From IMG/VR virus record IMGVR_UViG_3300025010_000033, positions 51,232-115,231 of that record: a stretch of 64,000 nt of DNA. One strand, written 5' to 3'. Each line of letters begins with the position of its first letter. Within the stretch, counting starts at the first letter, position 1. The notes beneath the pieces were generated by a model, which was not told where the DNA came from, made no database searches, and saw only the letters and a program-made list of their open reading frames with translations. Origin of the DNA: a virus. A program made the translations under genes and the position numbers. Shown piece by piece: positions 8,421 through 16,524 of the stretch.

Positions 8421-9380
8421 CTATTTTCGACTATTTCTATTTTTTTGCATCCTCTCCCTATCCTTCTTCATTTTTATGTCTTTTGCACACTTTTCACAAT
8501 ACTTAGATTTATTGTTTTCTTGTACTATTAAATCACCACAAACTTCACAATATATTTTACTAGTTTCCACATTTGTTTTCAGATTATCAACAATAATATC
8601 CCCAAAGCACTCCCATAAAGTAGTTTTAAAGTTTGACTTCTTAAATTCATACAGATATTTTACTAACACATCTGTTACATAATAAACATCACTATTTATT
8701 TCTAGTATGCTTTTTACAATTTCTTGATATAAATAAATCACATTGTTTTGTTCATCTTCCTCATATGTAGAATTTATCATAAAATGCTTTTTTAAATCTA
8801 ACTCCTTATATTTTTTTATAATATCTTCGTTTAACTCCACTTTTTTATTTCTCATAAGCATTTTATAATCAAAATTTCCTAATCCTGTAGCAGTAAAACT
8901 AATTTTAGTATTTGGAATTATCTTCTCTAATCTATTTACAACGCTATTGTTAACTAATTCAACCTTATCTTTCTCTTTATCTTTAGCATAAATAAAAAAA
9001 TGAGGGGTCTTTAATTTAGTATAATCAGTAATCATATTCTTTTTAGACTTTGGTCTTACTGGTTTATACAAAGTTTTAGCATAATCAATTGTAAAATTGT
9101 TTTCCATACATAGTAATTTAATTACATCTAAATTTACTTTACCACTATTCCATATCTTTGTAATATTATTACTACCCATTCCAATGTTTCCACCAGTATA
9201 TGCCATTTTTAAACCATTATAAATACTTTTTTTAGTAATTAATTCTGCTGGTGCTTTTCTCATATTATAATAAAGTGGAACTATATCTTTCATATTACGT
9301 TCTGCAATTGAAATTAATGTAGGACAAGCAACAACTAAAGATTTATCTCCATCTACCGCGTAATCCATACTTTTATATGG
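8421..9380 (-). CDS. yonO: YonO-like single-subunit RNA polymerase, 3' exon (C-terminal 319 aa)
   Basis: This segment continues the polymerase interrupted by the group I intron. It opens with PYKSMDYAVDGDKSLVVACP, which contains the metal-binding VDGD loop of two-barrel RNA polymerases (eukaryotic RdRP and YonO type). Further on are helical segments and a C-terminal CEVCGDLIVQENNKSKYCEKC zinc finger followed by a basic tail. Splicing in frame after exon 1 gives a protein of about 882 aa, close to YonO (about 905 aa). The first Asp of the usual DxDGD motif is Ala here if the alignment is right. Confidence 0.8.
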   Translation of the reverse strand, partial: PYKSMDYAVDGDKSLVVACPTLISIAERNMKDIVPLYYNMRKAPAELITKKSIYNGLKMAYTGGNIGMGSNNITKIWNSGKVNLDVIKLLCMENNFTIDYAKTLYKPVRPKSKKNMITDYTKLKTPHFFIYAKDKEKDKVELVNNSVVNRLEKIIPNTKISFTATGLGNFDYKMLMRNKKVELNEDIIKKYKELDLKKHFMINSTYEEDEQNNVIYLYQEIVKSILEINSDVYYVTDVLVKYLYEFKKSNFKTTLWECFGDIIVDNLKTNVETSKIYCEVCGDLIVQENNKSKYCEKCAKDIKMKKDRERMQKNRNSRK

Positions 9381-10430
9381 CACAGACTATATCTTCATAA
9401 TAATACATTACAGTATTATTATGCTTGGCGTTTCGAGTTATGATTTTCACATAATCTCTACTCTACTCGGTTATTCGGAAATATTTTTCAATTTCCTATC
9501 CTTTCGATAGTCGTTAGAGGTTATCGGTCTATTCTTTTAATATTATTTTATAATTTAATAAACTTAAAATTCTTATATGGAACATCGTTTTTAATACTTC
9601 TTCTAATACCAAGTCTTACAATTTCCGCATTACTTGAAAATCCATAATTATTATGTAGGTATTCACAACATAAACCTATATAATCAAATTCTTTTAAAAA
9701 ATTCATATTCTGATCATATAATTGTATTTTTGTTGACATTCCATTTTTAATGCCTTTTCTTGATTGTTTCTCTAAAGCTAAATCTGGGTTTTCCTTATAT
9801 TTTATTTTTAATGTATCATTATTATAATTAGGATTGGAAGAACCCATTTTTACTTCACTCATTTTAATTAACCAATCTTCATAATTATCTCCCATCCTTT
9901 CTTTTGGGGATACTCCAAATTGACTATTTAGTTCTCCTTTATGGGTTTCTGATATTTTTATTTTTGTTTCTTGTGAGTGTATGTATCCACTAATACCTTC
10001 ACCACCATTCGTATAATTGCAATTACATTGATTATTACTTTTATATTTTTCAATTGTATCTTTTTCTAATTTAAAAGATTCCTCTTCTTTTAAATTAGAA
10101 TGGGTTATTCTAACATCGCAATTATATTTATTTTTATAATTCAGAAAGTGTTTACTTCTGACTGACTTTGTAGACAATTTATATCTTTTTCCACATCCCT
10201 TACCAACATAAAACACATATCCCGTATCAACATTATACCACTCATAAATGTAAAAATTATTTATAGCCTTTCAAACCCCCTCTAAAGGTTTAAAAGAATA
10301 GACCGATTTTCCTACGGGATTGTCGGTGACATTACTCACTACGATTTCCCCGTTAGCCATATAACTATTTTTTCCGATGTTATATGACACCCTATTTTTA
10401 TAGGTTAGCCAAGTTTTGATTCGACATGTA
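9381..10430 (-). other. Group I intron interrupting the RNA polymerase gene at its catalytic loop
   Basis: Both flanks match group I core elements. A GAAGATATAGTCTGTG S-type segment sits at the 3' end (9381-9396) and pairs with ACGACTAT (9507-9514) as P7. ACGGGG/AATCCCGT-type P4-P5 segments lie at 10348-10353 and 10314-10321. An exon GACAT before the 5' site pairs with GTGTC in the intron, with a U.G at the splice site (P1). A perfect 18-bp inverted repeat (9523-9540 with 10290-10307) closes a peripheral loop holding the endonuclease gene. These exact ends join the reading frame without change. Confidence 0.8.
9548..10270 (-). CDS. Intron-encoded GIY-YIG homing endonuclease (non-ATG start)
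   Basis: The GIY-YIG signature reads FYIYEWYNVDTGYVFYVGKGCGKR, followed by KHFLNYKNK and ESFKLEKDTIEKY, then a NUMOD-type/HTH tail (FSSNAEIVRLGIRRSIKNDVPYKNF). Half of the motif lies upstream of the first ATG or GTG, so translation must start at a rare codon, probably ATA (10264) or ATT (10249); GTG at 10216 would remove the motif. The frame is closed by TGA at 10273. It sits inside the intron loop and would promote intron homing. Confidence 0.8.
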   Translation of the reverse strand, partial: KAINNFYIYEWYNVDTGYVFYVGKGCGKRYKLSTKSVRSKHFLNYKNKYNCDVRITHSNLKEEESFKLEKDTIEKYKSNNQCNCNYTNGGEGISGYIHSQETKIKISETHKGELNSQFGVSPKERMGDNYEDWLIKMSEVKMGSSNPNYNNDTLKIKYKENPDLALEKQSRKGIKNGMSTKIQLYDQNMNFLKEFDYIGLCCEYLHNNYGFSSNAEIVRLGIRRSIKNDVPYKNFKFIKL

Positions 10431-12119
10431 ATGTCTATCGAATTGTAAAATTTTGGATATTAGATCATGACAAGATGTGTATACTCCATTAGTTATAAAC
10501 CAGTCTTTCTTTTTATCATCAATTACATTGTTTCTAATTGCATGTTCTCTATACAAATGTGGGCTTCGCAAGCAATCTAACTTAGGATAAGTTTCATATA
10601 ATTTACAATACACGTCTCCATCATTAAGTAATCCTTTTGGATTTTTATCTCCAAGAATTAAAAATTCACAAAAGGCATAAATATCTGGAATAATGAATGT
10701 ATATACTCCATTTATATCTAATTTTGCAGACCTACCTTCTTTAACCATGCTTTTTTTAACTTGTTTTAATATTTCTTTACTGTATGTATCATTCAACAAT
10801 TCAGGATAAATCTCTAATGCTTGCTGAATATTGTTTTTATTTTTATTTGATTTTTTTACCCCCAATACCTTTAACATTGTCTTTCTATCTCTACCGATGT
10901 TCAGTATATTATGTTTAGTAGTTTTCGCAATTATTTCTAATTCTTTATTATCCATATCTGTTAATGTCTGAAGCATCTGATAATTTATTTTTGCGTCACT
11001 AAAATCAATTTCTTCTTCATTACATTTCCCAGCTTGGCACTTATATTTTAAATAATTGTCTTTATAAACATCCCATCCATACTTAGTAATTACTTCTTGC
11101 TCATTATGGCTATTTTGATAATATTTATACATTTTGAATTGACTACGTGTAAAAATTACCTCTATTCCTTCTTTTATAATATCGTGTTCTTTTCCATAAA
11201 TATCGAATATATTGCCATATATTTTACCTTCCTCATTTTTATTTGCTTCAATAATGAATTTATCAAATGCAAATGGGACTAGCAATCCCTTTATCCACGG
11301 TAATCTAACCATCATGCTTTTATCACTTAAACTTGGTAACATCATTCCACATCCATCTGTATGAGAAACTGGGATTTTCATTTTTTGTCTAATAATTTCA
11401 TATGTTATATCATTTATAAAATCGACAACACCTTCTACTTCTGTTTCCATATCTTCCACAACAATTGATTTTGTAATATCAAATTCTTTCCATACATCTG
11501 TCGCTGAATTTGCTAAGGCTAAGTAAGCTAAGTATTTATTAATATTTACTCCACCTAATACATTAATATCTTCAATTGTTAATCCGCACATTAATGTATT
11601 CCTATATTCTAATAAAATACTTTCCTTAATAAAAACTGTCTTTTTTGTTCTTATTTGTCCTGCACTGGCAGTTAAACATACATATTTTTCATTTCCGAAC
11701 ATAAAATCATCAAGTATTATGTCTTCAATTACATCAAAGAAATATGTTTGAACAATAATAATATCAGCAGTTAATGTATTTTCTGGAATCTGTATTGTTC
11801 TTGTAAGAACTGAATCAAAAACAGAAATTACATTGTATTTATTTAACGCATCTCTACGTAAATTTCTAATACCACTATTTAATTTGAATTCATCATATAA
11901 AGAATTTTTATATTTTTTTAATCTCATATTGGTATTCTGTATAAACTTCTCCAGAATACCAATATATTTTGAATCAGATTTTAATTTACTTATCTTTTTT
12001 ATTAATTTGTTTCTAAGATAATAGTTTTTATTCAAACGTTTATGTATAATCATTTCTTTATCATTATAAAAACTACTGGTATCAACACTATAGATATGAA
12101 TTTGTTTATTTAGACTAAT
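10431..12119 (-). CDS. yonO: YonO-like single-subunit RNA polymerase, 5' exon (N-terminal 563 aa)
   Basis: The central part contains SHTDGCGMMLPS and MVRLPWIKGLLVPF (about residues 255-285). These correspond to the DGxG...R...KG block conserved in eukaryotic RdRPs and in YonO, the SPbeta enzyme that transcribes phage late genes. The 5' exon stops at a His codon (QFDRH) directly before the intron and continues as PYKSMDYAVDGDK in the 3' exon. The first ATG (12053) lacks a ribosome site. AAAGGAGGAGATCAAT precedes an in-frame ATT at 12119, and the added residues (IHIYSVDTSSFYNDKE) look like genuine coding sequence, so an AUU start is proposed. Confidence 0.85.
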
Positions 12120-12134
12120 ATTGATCTCCTCCTT

Positions 12135-12779
12135 TTAATCTTCAAAGAACCATGCATCTGCGGGATCGTTTGGATCTAAACTTGCTATAAACTCTCTATT
12201 TTCATCATAAGATGATTTGGTTTGTCCATCATGATTTTTTGATTTCCACATAGGACATTCATCGTTATAACAATACTTTTCTTCACAAGTATCATCAAAG
12301 TCCTCTTCTCCATTGCACATATCTAGAGCATCATTGCATTCTTCATGTGCATTTTCTGGATAATATTCACGATATTCTCTACATTCAGGACACATTTGTT
12401 CTCCACATTCTTCACATATTTTTATATCAGAATAAATTGATTCTTTTTCACAATGCTCACAATCATATAAACCATTTCTGGGGAAACTAATTGAACTACA
12501 CCATATAGCATGTTTTAAATATTTTAATACTTCTAAAAATTCTTTGGTATATTTATTGTCCTTATACAATTGTATTTCACTATATTTATCTTCAATTACT
12601 TTTTGAAATAAAGATCCCCATTCATTATTGATTGTATCTCTAAATTCATAAAATAAATACTCATTATTATTCAATCCATTAATATGTTTATTTGTCTTTC
12701 TTTGATCGGTGTATAAATAAGATTCTAGCCCCTCTATTCCATTTTCAACAACCAAATATGCAACTCTATTCTTTTTCAT
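12135..12779 (-). CDS. Cys-rich zinc-binding hypothetical protein (214 aa)
   Basis: The N-terminal 120 residues are helical. The C-terminal half has many cysteines in a RING-like or treble-clef arrangement (CEHCEK...CEECGEQMCPECREY...C..C..C), followed by an acidic end. The start is the ATG after GGAGGAATAATT; a longer frame has no ribosome site. It lies directly upstream of the polymerase gene, with 15 bases between its stop and the proposed AUU start, and is probably co-transcribed. Function unknown; a zinc-stabilised protein-interaction module is likely. Confidence 0.75.
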   Translation of the reverse strand: MKKNRVAYLVVENGIEGLESYLYTDQRKTNKHINGLNNNEYLFYEFRDTINNEWGSLFQKVIEDKYSEIQLYKDNKYTKEFLEVLKYLKHAIWCSSISFPRNGLYDCEHCEKESIYSDIKICEECGEQMCPECREYREYYPENAHEECNDALDMCNGEEDFDDTCEEKYCYNDECPMWKSKNHDGQTKSSYDENREFIASLDPNDPADAWFFED

Positions 12780-12868
12780 ATAATTATTCCTCCGTCTTTC
12801 ATTTATTAATATAGGTATAAGGAGAGCAAAATACTCTCCTACCCATCCAAAATTCACACAAATCCCAT

Positions 12869-13294
12869 CTAATCCAACTGTCTCAATTTATATCCACCAT
12901 AACTCTTTCCATCTCTCAAACACATTAATGCATCCATCATTCCTTCAAATATATCTCTAATTCTAAGCAAACTACCTTTCTCTACAGCAAATATTTCATA
13001 TTCAATGCCATTAAACAACTTATCATACATTTTTAACAAATCATCTTCTTTCATCTGCCAAGCAGTAACACCATTTGATTTATAATTATGAGGATTAACC
13101 ATTATACAATCATAAATATTATCTAATTTTTCAATATAAACAGTAACTCCATCTTCTTTAAATTGAATTGTCAACATATCATTGTTATTCAAGTGTTTTA
13201 CTATATCTGAGTAATTATTTTCAACAAAATTAAGATTCAATCTTGGTCTTTTGATATTCATATTGTTTTTGTTATTTTTACTCTTATTTTTCAT
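12869..13294 (-). CDS. Hypothetical protein (141 aa)
   Basis: The product begins with a Lys/Asn-rich segment and then a mixed alpha/beta body (NYSDIVKHLNNNDMLTIQFKEDGVTVYIEKLD...MVNPHNY). The start follows AGAAGGAGAAATAAT. There are no motifs, membrane segments or signal peptide. It belongs to a run of closely spaced small minus-strand genes between 12.1 and 15.9 kb. Confidence 0.7.
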   Translation of the reverse strand: MKNKSKNNKNNMNIKRPRLNLNFVENNYSDIVKHLNNNDMLTIQFKEDGVTVYIEKLDNIYDCIMVNPHNYKSNGVTAWQMKEDDLLKMYDKLFNGIEYEIFAVEKGSLLRIRDIFEGMMDALMCLRDGKSYGGYKLRQLD

Positions 13295-13374
13295 ATTATT
13301 TCTCCTTCTTGCTATTGATTGCAACCCATAATATTATTCTAATCTATCCCTTAAAACTCACCTTCTATGGGATA

Positions 13375-13578
13375 TTATTTATCCATTCTAACTGTTCCAC
13401 ATTCAGGATATAAATCAACTGTCAATGGTCTTCTATTCTCTACATATTCATAATTATTATTAAACGGCATATTTCTTTTAGGATTAGATATTGTAAAATC
13501 ATATATTTTTGTAGTATTTGTGTCTCTTATACGTATTTCAGTAAACTCACCAGAATAATTACAAACTTTGCAAATCAT
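13375..13578 (-). CDS. Small zinc-ribbon-like protein (67 aa)
   Basis: It has CKVCNYSGEF at the N-terminus and a degenerate YPECGT near the end, a CxxC...CxT pattern typical of small zinc ribbons in which one Cys is lost. The start follows GAGGG and overlaps the 3' end of the upstream gene by 20 bases, which points to translational coupling. Function unknown. Confidence 0.7.
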   Translation of the reverse strand: MICKVCNYSGEFTEIRIRDTNTTKIYDFTISNPKRNMPFNNNYEYVENRRPLTVDLYPECGTVRMDK

Positions 13579-13834
13579 TATATTCCCTCATTTCACTCTT
13601 ATTATGCCATAAAAATCTCTTTACCTCACCTTCAAACCAAATCTGATTTATAAATGGTTCATCTGAATATTTAGCACAAAAATGATAATAATGATTATCT
13701 CTTTTATCAAACCAATAAAAATGAGGCCATTTACATTCAAATATTTCTAACCATGAACCACGTTTTATAATTTTTATATTTGTAGGATTTAATATGTATT
13801 GTTTTATTGAATGTAATAGACAATTGCTATACAT
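13559..13834 (-). CDS. Hypothetical aromatic-rich protein (91 aa)
   Basis: The sequence is rich in Trp, Tyr, Phe and His (ECKWPHFYWFDKRDNHYYHF, IWFEGEVKRFLWHN) and shows no membrane segment. A good GAAAGGAG site precedes the ATG. Its start overlaps the previous gene by 8 bases and its end overlaps the next gene, so the three are likely read as one operon. No family recognised. Confidence 0.7.
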   Translation of the reverse strand: MYSNCLLHSIKQYILNPTNIKIIKRGSWLEIFECKWPHFYWFDKRDNHYYHFCAKYSDEPFINQIWFEGEVKRFLWHNKSEMREYNDLQSL

Positions 13835-14342
13835 TATTGTTTAACTTCTCCTTTCTAAATTCCATTCGTAACTTACACATTTCTCTATTATAACTATTTT
13901 TAATTCTTAACTCTTTCATAAAATCAATCAAATAATCCTTAACTATTTTGAAATTACACATAGAAGTAAAATTTAAAATCTTAATACTTGATTTTCCAAC
14001 TCTATCAAAACTATCTTCTTTATACCAATCAACTAACACAGGATACTCGTCCTCAGATGGAACTAATGTATCTTTATTAATATTTTTTAATAAAAATTCT
14101 TCTAATTCAGATATATCTTTTATTAATAAACCACCTTCCTCATCATCTCCTTCATAATCATAATTTTCATATTTGACATCTAATTCTTCACAAATGTCCC
14201 ATATATTTTCAAACATAGGAACATCATTTCCTACATAATCTTCTGCACCATGTTTAAGAAAGAATTTTAATAGTCTAATAAACTCTGAATGATTATTGAT
14301 TATACATTTATGACCACTATATTTATAATCTTTTAATGCCAT
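13827..14342 (-). CDS. Hypothetical acidic protein (171 aa)
   Basis: The N-terminus resembles a knot of helices (SEFIRLLKFFLKHGAEDYVG). An acidic middle (YENYDYEGDDEEGGLLIKD) is followed by a basic helical C-terminus (DYLIDFMKELRIKNSYNREM). AAAGGAGATATAAATTA precedes the ATG. No family recognised; the charge split suggests a nucleic-acid or protein-binding mimic only weakly. Confidence 0.7.
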   Translation of the reverse strand: MALKDYKYSGHKCIINNHSEFIRLLKFFLKHGAEDYVGNDVPMFENIWDICEELDVKYENYDYEGDDEEGGLLIKDISELEEFLLKNINKDTLVPSEDEYPVLVDWYKEDSFDRVGKSSIKILNFTSMCNFKIVKDYLIDFMKELRIKNSYNREMCKLRMEFRKEKLNNNV

Positions 14343-14376
14343 TAATTTATATCTCCTTTATTAATATTACTTTATT

Positions 14377-14586
14377 TTAATAATCCATTTCTGCACAAGG
14401 AACTGAATTTAAACCATATTTATTATCACACGTTTTACATATGTAATTACCTGAATCTAAATCATAATAGATATATTTTATATTTGTCATACGTTTTCCA
14501 CAGTGAACACATCGTTCATCAACTCTATCTAATTCTACATCGCTATAATTACTATCCCCTCCTTTACATTGCTTTAACTTTGTCAT
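14377..14586 (-). CDS. Small zinc-finger protein (69 aa)
   Basis: Two CxxC pairs (CVHCGK...CKTCDNK) spaced about 25 residues apart form a classic zinc ribbon. The start is the ATG after CGGAGGATATGCATA and overlaps the upstream gene by 23 bases. Such ribbons are common in phage operons; the partner is unknown. Confidence 0.75.
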   Translation of the reverse strand: MTKLKQCKGGDSNYSDVELDRVDERCVHCGKRMTNIKYIYYDLDSGNYICKTCDNKYGLNSVPCAEMDY

Positions 14587-15007
14587 TATGCATATCCTCC
14601 GATGTCCCAGTAGAATTATTATAATCCTCAGTAATAAACTTACCAATAGAATCTGTTAAATCAATCAACGTCAGTTCAACATTAGTATCTAACAATTCAA
14701 ATAATATTTTTTCTAATGAAAAATTTCCAACAAAATAAGATTCAACTTTTGTGTTATAATTCTCTCTACCAATGATTAATTTCCCAAAACCTTTGTGCTC
14801 TATGCCTGTAATATATTCTACTAGCTTTACTTCAATTAATTTATCAACTGTATTTTTAGAAGAAAAAATTGTATCTAGAATTTGAGTTACTGATTTGGTT
14901 GAGTTGTCGATTATTGATGTGATTATGTAGTTTGGTTTATTTAGTTTGTTGGATATGGAGGGGATTTCTGATAGGGATATTGTTCCTGAGAGTGTTAGTT
15001 TTTGCAT
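14564..15007 (-). CDS. Hypothetical protein (147 aa)
   Basis: A beta-rich protein (MQKLTLSGTISLSEIPSISN...KLVEYITGIEHKGFGKLIIG) reminiscent of phage single-layer beta folds, but no family is recognised. The start follows GAAGGCAAAATATA; a longer frame upstream has no ribosome site. Its gene overlaps the following zinc-finger gene. Confidence 0.7.
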   Translation of the reverse strand: MQKLTLSGTISLSEIPSISNKLNKPNYIITSIIDNSTKSVTQILDTIFSSKNTVDKLIEVKLVEYITGIEHKGFGKLIIGRENYNTKVESYFVGNFSLEKILFELLDTNVELTLIDLTDSIGKFITEDYNNSTGTSEDMHNDKVKAM

Positions 15008-15261
15008 TATATTTTGCCTTCTTTCTATTATTAATATTATTTTGTATTTTAGATTTGTAACCAAGGGTTGATATGCCGATTATAGACTTTTTATAATAAT
15101 TAAAATAAACCTCTGTAACCATTGTGAGAGTAGTATTACATGTTATTTATAATCATTACATATTTCATAAAAATTTAGCTAGAATCAATTGTAATAATTT
15201 GTTGGTAAGATTGTGTCAAATAGTAAATCTACACCTTAAATGGACTATAAATTTCAATTAT

Positions 15262-15663
15262 TTATTTATTTTTATTAGATTCTTCTTTTAACTTTGCTTT
15301 TAATTTATCTTGTTTTTGTTTAAGTTTTAAGTCTTTTAGTTGTTGATTACTCCCCATTGTCATTATCTTGATTATTTTATGTATTCTATGAATGTCTTCA
15401 GTGTTAAAAATCAACACAGCTTCTTCGCATACCTCACCACTTATGTAAGTCCATACCTTTATATTTTCTGCTTCAAACTTTGGCATTAAAGTATTTACTG
15501 AACTTGCACCAGAGGGTAGATAAAGTGCTAGAGTTGAATCTGAATATTTATAAACTTGACCGTTGTAGCGACATTTCAAATAGTTGTCATTTTTGTTCTT
15601 GCTGATAGATCCGTCTGTGTTCAAAGTATGAAAAACTGTATATGTCCCAATATAGTCTAAAAT
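15262..15663 (-). CDS. Hypothetical protein with proposed AUU start (133 aa)
   Basis: GGAGGTGAAAAGAA is followed in frame by ATT TTA GAC TAT ATT, giving an N-terminus (ILDYIGTYTVFHTLNTDGS) that reads as real coding sequence. The first UUG, 13 codons later, lies 45 bases from the ribosome site. The body is beta-rich with CRYNGQVYKYSD, and the C-terminus is a Lys-rich helix. No family recognised. It is one of several left-arm genes with AUU/AUC-like starts. Confidence 0.65.
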   Translation of the reverse strand: MLDYIGTYTVFHTLNTDGSISKNKNDNYLKCRYNGQVYKYSDSTLALYLPSGASSVNTLMPKFEAENIKVWTYISGEVCEEAVLIFNTEDIHRIHKIIKIMTMGSNQQLKDLKLKQKQDKLKAKLKEESNKNK

Positions 15664-15709
15664 TTCTTTTCACCTCCTTAAATAATATTTATTTTAGTAT
15701 TTATAAAAT

Positions 15710-15883
15710 TCAATATGTATTATAACTATACATTAACTTCTTATTATCACATTCTTCACAAACTAAATGAACCCAATGTTCTGTGTAACTGTCATCATAC
15801 CACATATTAAATTTTTCAGTATGTTTTATTGAAGTATTATTACTGTTACAAGCTTTACACTCAATATGAAAACCTATATCCAT
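15710..15883 (-). CDS. Small zinc-ribbon protein (57 aa)
   Basis: CKACNS and CEECDN pairs about 30 residues apart define a zinc ribbon; the sequence between them (FNMWYDDSYTEHWVHLV) is aromatic. AAAGGAGGTGAGATTA precedes the ATG, and a consensus promoter lies 28 bases further upstream, so this gene probably heads its own transcription unit. Confidence 0.75.
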   Translation of the reverse strand: MDIGFHIECKACNSNNTSIKHTEKFNMWYDDSYTEHWVHLVCEECDNKKLMYSYNTY

Positions 15884-15910
15884 TAATCTCACCTCCTTTG
15901 CTACTTAATT

Positions 15911-15939
15911 ATTATAACATTATTTTTACAACATGTCAA
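15911..15939 (-). promoter_or_regulatory. Sigma-A-type promoter
   Basis: On the minus strand TTGACA and TATAAT are separated by 17 bases, directly upstream of the zinc-ribbon gene at 15883. This is a consensus match. Confidence 0.85.
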
Positions 15940-16019
15940 ATAATTATTTATTACTTTATACACCTATGTATTCTATTGAATTTTCTTTATTACTCCTTTT
16001 TTATCACGATACTTTTTAA

Positions 16020-16181
16020 TTATAAAATCAAGAAACTCTTTTTCATATTAAACATTTGCAAACCTAAATCAAATACTTTCTCCCATACTTTCAATAGAGC
16101 AATTAATAAAACTCCACTGGTGACAATTAAGGATAGTCCAATAGTTACTTTTATTAGGTTATCTATGATTACAATATCCAT
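16020..16181 (-). CDS. Small membrane protein (53 aa)
   Basis: An ATG follows AAAGGAAGTATAAATA. The product has one clear membrane helix (VTIGLSLIVTSGVLLIALL, about residues 12-30), then a cytoplasmic amphipathic tail (KVWEKVFDLGLQMFN). The size and layout resemble holin-like or small inner-membrane phage peptides. It sits next to the lipoprotein and membrane-protein genes, suggesting an envelope-directed gene cluster. Confidence 0.7.
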   Translation of the reverse strand: MDIVIIDNLIKVTIGLSLIVTSGVLLIALLKVWEKVFDLGLQMFNMKKSFLIL

Positions 16182-16212
16182 TATTTATACTTCCTTTCAA
16201 TATTAATTACAT

Positions 16213-16524
16213 TTAATCTGCTAATTGACACAACCCTCCTGCGGAACCATATTGCTGTACCCACAAAAACTTTTTCTTAGTTTCCATGTCTTGATAAATT
16301 AAAATAGTATAATTATTATTATCCCTTTGAGTATAGATGATTTCAAATCTATTATTTGTAAATGTTTGTTTAATTTTTAATTGCTCTTCTTGTTGAATCT
16401 TAATCTCCTGTGCTTCTTTAGTTTTCTGTTGAATTTGTTGTTCTGATATTTGTTGTTGACTGCATCCAATTATTCCAAATAAACTAATAATCACGATGAT
16501 TAAATTTCTTAACAATTTTTTCAT
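16213..16524 (-). CDS. Small lipoprotein (103 aa)
   Basis: The N-terminus is a lipoprotein signal (KK, hydrophobic LIIVIISLFGII, lipobox IIGC at residues 18-21). A Gln-rich, probably coiled-coil stretch (QQQISEQQIQQKTKEAQE) and a beta-rich domain follow. Lipidation would anchor it outside the host membrane, compatible with superinfection exclusion (inference). Its ATG overlaps the stop of the upstream membrane-protein gene (TAAATG), implying coupling. Confidence 0.75.
   Translation of the reverse strand: MKKLLRNLIIVIISLFGIIGCSQQQISEQQIQQKTKEAQEIKIQQEEQLKIKQTFTNNRFEIIYTQRDNNNYTILIYQDMETKKKFLWVQQYGSAGGLCQLAD

Noticed and set aside
15829-16206. Plus-strand frame of 125 codons, hydrophobic
   Set aside because: Antisense to the 53-aa membrane protein and the zinc-ribbon gene; strand disagrees with the whole arm.
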